Positions 27,201-34,266 of a stretch of DNA of 64,000 bases are shown piece after piece. The notes beneath the pieces were generated by a model, which was given only the letters and a program-made list of their open reading frames with translations, made no database searches and was not told where the DNA came from. The stretch is from assembly GCA_016721625.1 (NCBI GenBank), contig JADKHR010000001.1, forward strand, positions 1,364,001-1,428,000, in the 5' to 3' direction. The translations under genes were made by a program, and so were the position numbers. Numbering within the stretch: position 1 is the first letter of the stretch; each line of letters opens with the position of its first letter. The DNA comes from Elusimicrobiota bacterium (lineage in GTDB: Bacteria > Elusimicrobiota > Elusimicrobia > FEN-1173).

Positions 27201-29554
27201 CCCCACCGATTTTCCCGCCCGGAGTTTTTTCCCAAATAGTTCGACGTTCCATCCAAGGGATCGATGTACCAAACAAAATCGGATTCGGCGACGAGGTCGG
27301 CCATGTTCTCTTCCCCCACAATGGCGTGGGTGGGAAAAGCCTCGCGGATCGAACCGATCACTCTCCGTTCCGATTCGAGATCCGCGTGGCTGACCCAACT
27401 GCCGTCAGCCTTGTTGGTTCCAATGGCTTTCCTTTGCTCCGCCAGCAAATAGTTCCCGGCCTCCAGGACCGCCGATTGGGCCATCGCGAAAGCCCGATCG
27501 AGGATCGCGGTCACCTCGCCGGGGAGAGCGGCGGGAGCGGGTGAAACGGCGCGGGGGGCTTGTTCGTTCGTTCGGGAGGACACGGGAGGGCGAGAGATCT
27601 TCGACCGGGCCAGAACCCACGCGTTCCGGGCTACGCGGGCCATGCGCGACCAAACCTCGGACCACACCCCGAAGGATTCCGCCCTCCCCAGGAGGCGGCG
27701 GCCGAGGGGCGCGGAAAGATCTTTTCGAACGGAATAGGTGCCACGGGCCAACGGCAGGGAGAGACCCTCGGCGAATCGGACCACCCGACGGCGCAGGGAA
27801 GGCGCCAGTTGCTCCATAGCGTTCTGGGGATCCCGGCTGGTGGCCGCCGTTTTAAGCGGGAGGGCCAACTGTTCCGCCGCCCGTGGGCAGGGGTCTTGGC
27901 CGAGAAAAAGTTTTTCACCTTCAAAGAGCTTTTGCAGAGGGGTCTTTTCTTGCGTGAAAATCCCCAGGGCGACCTGGCCCTCGGCGACGTCGATTTTCTC
28001 AACCTTCGGAACGAAGGAGAGAACGACGGCGCCGGCCCGGTTTAAGTCCTCCGTGATCCCCGGGGCGTGATACCCCCCCGTGATGAGAAGGACCACGGGC
28101 GAGGTCCGGGGCGTTTTCCTTTTAATGTTTTGCAACGCCGACAGCACGTTCGCGGCCATGGCGCCGTCCCGGACGTGGGCCTCCTGATAGAAAGATTCAA
28201 AAGATTCCAACCCCGCCGTGGGCGTCTCGGCATACTCACGCCATTCGCCGGGGGTCAAAGAAAAGTCCACTAGTTTTTCCGTTAAAAACACTCGCCGGGA
28301 ACGGGCGACCAGGCCGGACTCCAGGGGGCTATGGCTCCACCGGCGGTAGGCATCTTTTTCCAGGGACTGGAGATCGCTGAAAAGGGATCCCGCGTCCACC
28401 CCGTCCGCCAACAGAACATAGCGGACATAGGCGTCCAGATTTTTGCCGAGGGGGACGCCGTTCTCGGCGCACAGATCCTTGAGGTATTGATAAAACTCCC
28501 CATACCGCAGGGTCCCCGCCCGGTAGGCCGCCCCCTGGGCGAGAAGTCGGGCCAGTTCATGGGGGTCTAGGCGAGACCCCAGGACCTCCGCGGCCCGGGA
28601 CCGCTCCGACTCCACCGCCTGAAAATCCAAACTATTTTCCATCGCCAAGGCCTCGATGAAACAGCGGACGTCCACCGGGAGGACCCGAGCACCCTTCGTG
28701 ACGGCCTTGACGTAATCGGAAAGGGACGTGCGCCCCTTCGCGTATCCGGTGACCGCTTGATCGAAGGCGTAGAGGGCGGGATTGAAAATCTTCTTCTTTT
28801 CCTCCTCCAATCGGGCCGCGCGATCAGCCCCCTTCGCCTTCTGTTCCTCCATCCGCAGAGCGGAACGGCGATAGGCCTCCACGTTGGCGGCGTAATGGCA
28901 GGGGTCGTCGACTCCGATCAGGGACGGAAACGGGCCCGTCGCGGTGAGGACCGCGTGGATGGGGCCCGTGATTTCGTTTTGCGCCAACGATTCTTCCGCC
29001 GCCAGTTGAACGGCCGCCCGTTCCGGGAACGCCCGAAACCGCGCCAGATCCATGGGGCGGGTCGATCCTTCCAGAAGGATGAGATCGGAGAGAGGGCCCA
29101 GGGACGCCACCACCGAAGAGATATGACGTTGGGCTTCCGCATTTCGATGGATGTCCTGGATGTGAATGATAATGGGACTGAACGGGGAAACCCGGGGGGG
29201 AAGCGAAACCGAACGGAGCGATCCGAAAGCGGTGGGCAGGGAGCGGAAGAGGCCTCCGTGGGTTAAAAGAAAGGAAGCCGGCAAAGAACGCTGGATTTTT
29301 TCCGGAAGAGTGGGTTCGACTTTTTGCGTTGTTCCGGAGGAACCGGGAAGGACCGGGGTCTGGAGGGAAGGCAGGCCGGCCAAAAGAGTGCCCCCCCGAC
29401 CCGCCAAGAGCCGCCGTTCCGTCCAAAAATTCGTTTCAGCGGCGTGGGCCAGGGCCACGTTCGCGGCGAAATAGACACCGCCCAGCCAAGCGCCCGCCCA
29501 CCGTCGCCATTTTCGTTCCAAGAACAAAGGACCTCCCGTGTGATGGAAATCCAT
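24227..29554 (-). CDS. 1775-residue fusion: ChaN/TIKI-like domain, inositol monophosphatase domain, M50 site-2 protease domain
   Basis: One uninterrupted frame. Residues ~20-38 look like a signal or anchor helix. Residues ~125-540 hold HIQDIHRN (131-138), LLEGS and a late ITGGYHAPG (~490), resembling ChaN/TIKI/erythromycin-esterase-like folds. Residues ~690-990 are an inositol-monophosphatase domain with GEEN, DPLDGTSNY (~764) and EWDVVAPS (~914), so the metal ligands are complete. Hydrophobic helices follow (~985-1040). At ~1290-1480 is an M50 protease with LHEVAHG (~1306) and NLLPIPPLDG (~1436), also complete. The last ~290 residues are unassigned. If ATG 29554 precedes the true transcript start, TTG 29527 or 29521, after GGGAGG, may be the real start. 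The function of the combination is unknown. Confidence 0.8.
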   Translation of the reverse strand: MDFHHTGGPLFLERKWRRWAGAWLGGVYFAANVALAHAAETNFWTERRLLAGRGGTLLAGLPSLQTPVLPGSSGTTQKVEPTLPEKIQRSLPASFLLTHGGLFRSLPTAFGSLRSVSLPPRVSPFSPIIIHIQDIHRNAEAQRHISSVVASLGPLSDLILLEGSTRPMDLARFRAFPERAAVQLAAEESLAQNEITGPIHAVLTATGPFPSLIGVDDPCHYAANVEAYRRSALRMEEQKAKGADRAARLEEEKKKIFNPALYAFDQAVTGYAKGRTSLSDYVKAVTKGARVLPVDVRCFIEALAMENSLDFQAVESERSRAAEVLGSRLDPHELARLLAQGAAYRAGTLRYGEFYQYLKDLCAENGVPLGKNLDAYVRYVLLADGVDAGSLFSDLQSLEKDAYRRWSHSPLESGLVARSRRVFLTEKLVDFSLTPGEWREYAETPTAGLESFESFYQEAHVRDGAMAANVLSALQNIKRKTPRTSPVVLLITGGYHAPGITEDLNRAGAVVLSFVPKVEKIDVAEGQVALGIFTQEKTPLQKLFEGEKLFLGQDPCPRAAEQLALPLKTAATSRDPQNAMEQLAPSLRRRVVRFAEGLSLPLARGTYSVRKDLSAPLGRRLLGRAESFGVWSEVWSRMARVARNAWVLARSKISRPPVSSRTNEQAPRAVSPAPAALPGEVTAILDRAFAMAQSAVLEAGNYLLAEQRKAIGTNKADGSWVSHADLESERRVIGSIREAFPTHAIVGEENMADLVAESDFVWYIDPLDGTSNYLGKNSGRENRWGVLIGLLFRGNPVLGISYFPSIPGPDGHPLLIKARADDPPGFWVGDQFHRPVDESRLSSRPGDWTVMGHGDYRNGRPFPALGRAEQVFGRTERHASSIALWLALMSLNKVGISLPGFAVNPAAYAKEEVKEWDVVAPSVLLAQAGCVISLDFGRTSFFPLAPSSTGDHARAGFAAALGSFHHATWQEVMNGFFDESTNGAAFNALARASGAFGWGAIAVGLAWFGLDGGVFGTLSGASALLGAGVVYGGSISFLNLKDALLTGIAREMAKRIFGEYSFPPEISDAAIQKVRSRFGGALGSTDRLRIETQERMNQRGRRGKFGWSLGTYGLTEYDQNHRPALSVMADWLFYKTPTADKSVLSGAGSRGPPTLWLRLFPWFQRHARNAVADREIRRRSPSPFLRNALALDLRRPFRFFSDKNQRRFFPSVRVTTQVQTFLPLPLAGEGGVFHRVTSRRPEPLPVRNKRDKGFSLPGWKPLAGLTGGLSLIPSAWAEAGDAIGWAGVWPLMRMFLTIAVPVYFAIVLHEVAHGWMALRRGDPTAQEEGRLSLNPLRHVDGVGTFLVPVVLSQFGILFGWAKPVPVSFARLRNPSGDIPWVAAAGPAANVAQLLFWMAALFVAAHEIYPAAPGLGTFLGAMAKIGIQVNVLMAVINLLPIPPLDGSKVILPFLPRWAAVLVFRMERLGIAVVLAVLFFAGGPIFQFMQGTAGFAITVALGGVLGVASMRRSANALRQRAQREAATTFRRLTASVQGARGTAVGEAWPYEGSLGLAQADGVLSWVRDMRGSLRSPEFRKVYGEALRAGKRRVPSFAGPADVLNRLSAVPSGEGGGRAGLVVPLMILSRESLGEMESIVSRLDEANQGRENPIHLVLAGTTIGVAERLVALKGARPYVHIIKSPVAPAGVLDPASLAQGVESLKDFSAAVPVSWRVGLSPGIHVDPNSIEVLGDVGSTGGLKRALLEFLQRLLKGDRATPSDWGAAIDIVALVLRNA
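25866..25889. repeat. REP-like palindrome inside the 1775-residue gene
   Basis: CCCTCTCCCGC-GA-GCGGGAGAGGG is a perfect 11-bp stem with a two-base loop. It is of the same C/T-rich versus G/A-rich type as the intergenic elements at 44321, 44543, 46879 and 48261. It keeps the frame open and encodes FLPLPLAGEGGVFHR in the linker just before the M50 domain. Confidence 0.7.
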
Positions 29555-29557
29555 CCC

Positions 29558-29563
29558 ATTCTA
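29558..29563 (-). promoter_or_regulatory. Possible -10 box of the 1775-residue gene
   Basis: TAGAAT on the minus strand ends only three bases before ATG 29554. If used, transcription would begin at or just inside this ATG. That would favour the downstream TTG codons, which follow a GGGAGG ribosome binding site. Confidence 0.35.
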
Positions 29564-29906
29564 CCCGCGCGACCCGAAAGACGGCCTTAAGGGTTTGTAA
29601 CAAAATAGTAACAACCGAGGGAGTCACAGCTGTCCGGGGAAAGTTGAGTCGATCTTTCTGACCCCCGGTTTAGCCCGAACCGTTTAGACTGGGCCTCCCC
29701 GGCCAGACCCGGGCAAAGGCCCTTTTTAGACGCGCAAAAACCCCTTCGGGGCCGGGGCCTATTCGGCCCGTCGGCGCCGTCCTACAGATTATCTCCATGG
29801 GTGGTGCCGTCCCGACTTCGGACATCCAGGTCGGACGGGCCACCGGGGTTTTGCTGGAAAGCCGCCGCTCTCTTTAGGGAGCCCGAAGACCGCGTGGCCC
29901 GGGGAA

Positions 29907-29935
29907 TTGAAAAAGGGCTTGTCATTTTCTAGTAT
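29907..29935 (+). promoter_or_regulatory. Promoter of the Gld-like ABC operon
   Basis: TTGAAA (29907-29912), 17 bases, then TAGTAT (29930-29935). The ATG at 29963 lies 27 bases after the -10 box. Confidence 0.6.
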
Positions 29936-29962
29936 GATTCCCTTCTTGGAATACGCGAACCC

Positions 29963-30889
29963 ATGATCGAAGTCACCGGACTCATCAAAGACTACGGCGC
30001 CACCCGGGCGGTGAACGGCGTTTCTTTCACCGTTAATCCCGGCGAAGTGGTGGGACTCCTGGGCCCCAATGGCGCGGGGAAAAGCACCACGCTTCGCGTG
30101 CTGACGGGCTATCTCCCTCCAACGGCGGGCGTGGTCAAGATGGGCGGCGTGAACGTCCTGGAAAACCCCCTGGAAGTTCGGCGCCGCGTGGGCTATCTTT
30201 CCGAAGCGAACCCCCTTTACGAATCCCTGGGCGTCTGGGAATGTTTGACCCTGTTCGCCAAACTCAGGGAAATCCCGGTAAAAACCATCCAAGCCCGCGT
30301 GGCCGAGGTGGCCGAGCAATGCGCTATTTTGGACGTCATGGCCAAGGACGTGGGAGAACTCTCCAAAGGATACCGTCAACGGCTGGGCCTGGCCCTGGCC
30401 ATGTTGCATGACCCGGAGATCTTGATTTTGGATGAGCCCACTTCGGCTTTAGACCCCAACCAACAAAAAGAAGTGCGGGACCTCATTCTTCGTCTGAAAG
30501 AAAAAAAGACCGTCCTCCTTTCCACCCATATTTTGCCGGAAGCCCAACGGATCTGCGACCGGATTTTGATCATTCATAAAGGGACCATCGTCGCCCAGGG
30601 CACCATGGAGGAACTGCAACAGCGTCTGACGGGGGCCTACACCTTTTTCGTTCGACTGAAAGGCCCGGCCGAACCCTTGGCCGCTCGCCTCGGCGCCTTG
30701 CCGGGCGTCACCGTCGAGCGGCGGGACGATGCGGAACCCGACTGCCCCGGTTTCACCATTTCCGCCGCGGAGGACCCCCGGGAAGCGGTCAGCCGTTTGG
30801 CCGCCGAGGCCGGGTGGCCGATCATGGAACTGCACCGTCCGGCGGCGGCCCTGGACGACATATTTAGACAGTTCACGGAGGCGAAATGA
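29963..30889 (+). CDS. ABC transporter ATP-binding protein (GldA-like)
   Basis: This 308-residue ATPase of an ABC-2-type system has Walker A GPNGAGKST (about residues 34-42), the Q-loop region GYLSEANPLYESLGVWE, the degenerate signature LSKGYRQRLGLA, Walker B ILILDEPTSALDP and the H-loop STHIL. A C-terminal ~80-residue extension follows, common in GldA/CcmA-type ATPases. It energises the membrane protein encoded next (four-base overlap). In Bacteroidota GldA-GldF-GldG are linked with gliding and type IX secretion. Elsewhere similar sets with unknown cargo are widespread, so the substrate here is unknown. Confidence 0.9.
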   Translation: MIEVTGLIKDYGATRAVNGVSFTVNPGEVVGLLGPNGAGKSTTLRVLTGYLPPTAGVVKMGGVNVLENPLEVRRRVGYLSEANPLYESLGVWECLTLFAKLREIPVKTIQARVAEVAEQCAILDVMAKDVGELSKGYRQRLGLALAMLHDPEILILDEPTSALDPNQQKEVRDLILRLKEKKTVLLSTHILPEAQRICDRILIIHKGTIVAQGTMEELQQRLTGAYTFFVRLKGPAEPLAARLGALPGVTVERRDDAEPDCPGFTISAAEDPREAVSRLAAEAGWPIMELHRPAAALDDIFRQFTEAK

Positions 30890-31602
30890 AGGTTTCCCGC
30901 GCCTGGCTCTTGACCCAGAAGGAATGGAAGGAGTCCTTCAACTCCCCCATGCCCTACATCGTTCTGGTCCTTTATTTCGTGATCATGGGTTGGTTTTTCA
31001 CGGCGTCGCTGTTTCTCGGGGGACAGGCGACCTTAGACGAATTTTTCGGGCCCATGCCGCTGATCCTGGGGATTTTCCTCCCGGCCTTCACCATGCGGCT
31101 TTTCGCCGAGGAGTTTAAAACCGGCACCATCGAAACCCTGGCCACGCTCCCGTTGGAAGACGGCGAAATCGTGCTCGGAAAATTCGGCGCGGTGCTCACG
31201 GTCTGGCTGGCCATGATCGGGCTGTCCGCCGTCTACTTGGCGCTCTTGGTTTTTCTGGGGCCCCCGGACCTGGGACAAATGGCGGCGGGGTTCGTCGGGG
31301 CGGTCCTGCTCGGTGCTTTTTTCGGGGCCCTCGGTCTTTTCGCCTCTTCCTTGAGCCGGAGCCAGGTGGTGGCGTTCCTGCTCGGATTCCTCTTCTGCTT
31401 CGCCTTCTTCCTCATCGGCCGGACGGCGGATTATGTCCCCGGCGTTCCGGGCCAACTCCTCTCTTACCTTGGGGTGGATCGGCACTTCAGCGGTTTCATG
31501 AAAGGGGTCGTGGACACGAGGGACGTCCTCTATTTCCTTTCCGGCACGGTTTTGGCCCTGACCGCGACCTTGGCGAGTTTTAACAGCCGGCGATGGCGAT
31601 GA
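30886..31602 (+). CDS. ABC-2-type permease (GldF-like)
   Basis: This 238-residue polytopic membrane protein with six hydrophobic segments starts RAWLLTQKEWKESFNSPMPYIVL, the cytoplasmic lead of GldF-type permeases, and includes RLFAEEFKTGTIETLATLPL. That stretch is characteristic of ABC-2 membrane proteins. It is coupled to the ATPase gene upstream (ATGA overlap) and to the GldG-like gene downstream (about 10-base overlap). The three proteins are expected to form one inner-membrane complex. Confidence 0.88.
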   Translation: MKVSRAWLLTQKEWKESFNSPMPYIVLVLYFVIMGWFFTASLFLGGQATLDEFFGPMPLILGIFLPAFTMRLFAEEFKTGTIETLATLPLEDGEIVLGKFGAVLTVWLAMIGLSAVYLALLVFLGPPDLGQMAAGFVGAVLLGAFFGALGLFASSLSRSQVVAFLLGFLFCFAFFLIGRTADYVPGVPGQLLSYLGVDRHFSGFMKGVVDTRDVLYFLSGTVLALTATLASFNSRRWR

Positions 31603-33203
31603 TTCCCGTGGCCAACAACCGCAAAGTTCAATTGAGTCTCGTCTCCGGGACGGGCCTTCTGCTCGTCCTGGGGGCCCTGGCGTTCTTAAACCTCCTGGGG
31701 GACCGCTTTTTCATACGGTTCGATTGGACCGCCGACCACCGCTATTCCCTTTCACGGGCCAGCCTGGACTTGGTGAAATCCTTGGAGGATCCTGTGATTG
31801 CGCGGTTTTATCTCACGCCGGGCCTTCCCCAGCCCTACGAGAGCCAGGGACGATACATCCGGGACCTCCTTCAGGAATACCAAACCGCGAGCCGGGGGAA
31901 ATTCTCGGTGGAAACCATCGCCCCGGACAAATCCGAGGAAACTCTGATGGAGTTCAACCGACTGAACCTTCGACCCGCCCGTTTCACCCAGGTGGGCTCG
32001 GACCAGTTCCAGGTCCGCGAAGGGTACATGGGGCTGGTCCTCCATTACCAAGACAAGCAGGACGTGATCCCCTTCGTCAAGGAGGTGGACAACCTCGAGT
32101 ATGAGATTTCCAGCCGTCTGCGGGTGATGAGCCAGAAGGGAAAGAAGATCCTCTTTTTCATCTCCAACCACAACGAAGTTTCCCCCGAATTCATTAAACA
32201 GGGGCCCGCTGGACGGCTCTTCGACGAATTCCGGGTGGAGACGACGCGACTGTCTAAAGAGGGGCCGGGCATGAAACCCGACGTCGTCTTCCTCCTGGGC
32301 CCGAAAAGCCCCATGACCCCGGAAGAATTGGACGCCCTGGACAATTACGTGGCTTCGGGCGTGCCCTTGGTGGCGGCGCTGAACCGCCGGGTGGTTTTCC
32401 CCGACAACCTCCGCTCCATCGCCCAGGCCACGGGGTTGGAACCTTTCCTGGAACATTACGGCGTTCAGGTGGAACGGGATTTCGTCATGGACGACCAATG
32501 TCGGAACATCACGATGCAGGATCAGCAGACGATTTTCCCGGTTAAATATTACCCGCTGGTCATGGCGAACGATTTGAACCGGCAGAACCGCTCCCTCCAG
32601 AGCATCGACGTGCTGGGATTCCCCTACGCCAGCGCGCTCACGCCCACCCTGGCGCCGCCCTCGGCCTTGACGTTCACCTGGCTCGCTCGATCTTCCAAAA
32701 AGAGCTGGATCTGGCCCGGGTTCTACAACGTGGACCCCGTGAGCATCTTCAACCAACTGAAGACCGACTCCCCCTCTGATTTTTCCCGGGCGGGTCGGCA
32801 AAAAGATCTCGGCCCCTTTACCTTAGCCGCGCTGGTGGAAGGGTCCACCGTCACCTTTCGGGACCCTTCCCGTCCGGCTCCTCGCGTGAAACTGGTGGTC
32901 ATGGGAACTTCCTTCTTCGCCAACCCCCAAATGCCCAACCCGGACGGCAACGCGCTCTTCATCTTGTCCATGGCCCAGTGGCTCACCCAAGAGGGAAATT
33001 ATCTGACGATTCCCCCGAAAAGTTCCCCTTACCGCCCGTTGAAACCTGTTCCCGGATGGGTGCGCGCCGTTTTTAAGGGATTCGGTTATTTCTTAGTCCC
33101 CTTCCTGGTTCTGCTGGGAGGAGTTTGGCATTGGCGGAACCGCTCCATTGGACGCGAGGGCATCCGCGCCGCGTTTCTCCGTCCCCGGAGCCCCCATGCC
33201 TAA
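31593..33203 (+). CDS. GldG-like ABC auxiliary membrane protein
   Basis: This 536-residue protein has an N-terminal membrane helix (about residues 14-38), then a large periplasmic domain of the GldG/ABC-2 auxiliary type (RFDWTADHRYSLSRASLDLVKSLEDPVIARFYL). It ends with a C-terminal membrane helix (GYFLVPFLVLLGGVWHW) and a basic tail. The second in-frame ATG at 31599 overlaps the permease stop as ATGA and may be the real start. It is expected to sit beside the permease with its large domain facing the periplasm; what it binds is unknown. Confidence 0.86.
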   Translation: MAMIPVANNRKVQLSLVSGTGLLLVLGALAFLNLLGDRFFIRFDWTADHRYSLSRASLDLVKSLEDPVIARFYLTPGLPQPYESQGRYIRDLLQEYQTASRGKFSVETIAPDKSEETLMEFNRLNLRPARFTQVGSDQFQVREGYMGLVLHYQDKQDVIPFVKEVDNLEYEISSRLRVMSQKGKKILFFISNHNEVSPEFIKQGPAGRLFDEFRVETTRLSKEGPGMKPDVVFLLGPKSPMTPEELDALDNYVASGVPLVAALNRRVVFPDNLRSIAQATGLEPFLEHYGVQVERDFVMDDQCRNITMQDQQTIFPVKYYPLVMANDLNRQNRSLQSIDVLGFPYASALTPTLAPPSALTFTWLARSSKKSWIWPGFYNVDPVSIFNQLKTDSPSDFSRAGRQKDLGPFTLAALVEGSTVTFRDPSRPAPRVKLVVMGTSFFANPQMPNPDGNALFILSMAQWLTQEGNYLTIPPKSSPYRPLKPVPGWVRAVFKGFGYFLVPFLVLLGGVWHWRNRSIGREGIRAAFLRPRSPHA

Positions 33204-34113
33204 ATGGATGCGGACCCTGGCCCTGGTTCTAACGGTTTTGGCGGCGGGATATTTAATCAGTCGGATCCCCCGGCCTTCCACAAAACCGATGACCCCGGAA
33301 GTTCCAAAAGAGATTGCCCGCTTTGAAATTCAGGTTCCGGGACGGCCCACCATTTCCTTCGAGAAAGCCGAGGCGGGTTGGCAATTGAAAACACCGATCG
33401 ACGCTCCCGCCAACGACGGCAACGTCGTGAGTTTCTTGGCCTCTCTCCGGTCCCTCACTTTGGAAAATGTGGTGAGTCGTCGGGCGGACAGCCACCCGCT
33501 CTTCTTGGTGGACGAGGCCGGCGGGGTGAGGCTCAAGGTCATGGGACCCGGCGGCGCCCTTCCCCTGGAATGGGTGGTGGGAAAAGATTCGCCTTCCGGC
33601 GGACATATTTACGTGCGGAAAGGGAACGGCACGGAAGTCTATTTGGCGAAAGGCCTGCGGCGGGAGCTGGTGGAGACGGACCTAAAAGCCTGGCGGGACA
33701 ACCGCGCGCTTCCCCTGGCCCCCGACGCGGTGATCCAATCGGTTCAGGTCCGCCGAGGAAAAGCGATCCTCGCTCTTGAGCGAAGTTCCACCAGTTGGAC
33801 CGTGAATGGGAAACCCGCCGACGGCCCCATGGCGGAACGGATGACGAACGGTCTTCGTTACCTCTCCGCGGAAGAGTTTGTGGACCCCCCGGCCTCCCTG
33901 GCCCTTTTGGGATCCGGGTTCACCGCTCCTTCCGCCGAAATCACCGTGACCCTGGCCTCGGGCCCGATCCACGTCCTGCGAGTCGGCCGGGAAGAGAAAG
34001 GCGCTTCGCCCCGGGTTCTTCTTCGCCGGGACGACGACACGCACCTCCTCTGGGTCTTGACCCGGAATTTCGAGCTCCTCACCGCCGACCCCAAAAACCT
34101 TCAAACAAAATAG
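33196..34113 (+). CDS. DUF4340 domain-containing protein of the ABC operon
   Basis: This 305-residue protein begins with one membrane anchor (MRTLALVLTVLAAGYLIS). The periplasmic region is in the DUF4340 style: repeated beta units with AGWQLKTPIDAPAN, SFLASLRSLTLENVV and VVGKDSPSGGHIYVR. DUF4340 proteins are regular partners of GldG-like genes. ATG 33196 was chosen because GGAG precedes it and the membrane anchor then starts at once; the longer frame from 33148 lies inside the upstream gene. It overlaps the GldG-like gene by eight bases. Confidence 0.85.
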   Translation: MPKWMRTLALVLTVLAAGYLISRIPRPSTKPMTPEVPKEIARFEIQVPGRPTISFEKAEAGWQLKTPIDAPANDGNVVSFLASLRSLTLENVVSRRADSHPLFLVDEAGGVRLKVMGPGGALPLEWVVGKDSPSGGHIYVRKGNGTEVYLAKGLRRELVETDLKAWRDNRALPLAPDAVIQSVQVRRGKAILALERSSTSWTVNGKPADGPMAERMTNGLRYLSAEEFVDPPASLALLGSGFTAPSAEITVTLASGPIHVLRVGREEKGASPRVLLRRDDDTHLLWVLTRNFELLTADPKNLQTK

Positions 34114-34139
34114 GGGTCCTTTAGGTTGAAGAGGACCCC
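34113..34139. terminator. Hairpin between convergent ABC operon and aldehyde-dehydrogenase-like gene
   Basis: GGGGTCCT (34113-34120) and AGGACCCC (34132-34139) form an 8-bp stem immediately after the DUF4340 stop. No long U-tract follows on either strand. Confidence 0.5.
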
Positions 34140-34266
34140 CGTTCCTCCGTGGGATGGGTCTTTCCGCCGGGAGCATCGTTCTTTTACTCAGAGTGCCCGA
34201 AGGCGACCCTGGGCGAGCTTCGCGACGACGGCCAAACCGCCGCCACGCCATCCGCAACGATTCGAA

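Larger units (their letters stand above)
29555..29962. other. Divergent intergenic region, no gene seen
   Basis: It carries the -10 box of the 1775-residue gene on the left and the promoter of the ABC system on the right. A 20-base stretch (29803-29822) is repeated in inverted orientation at 55696-55715. No RNA gene is recognised. Confidence 0.55.
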
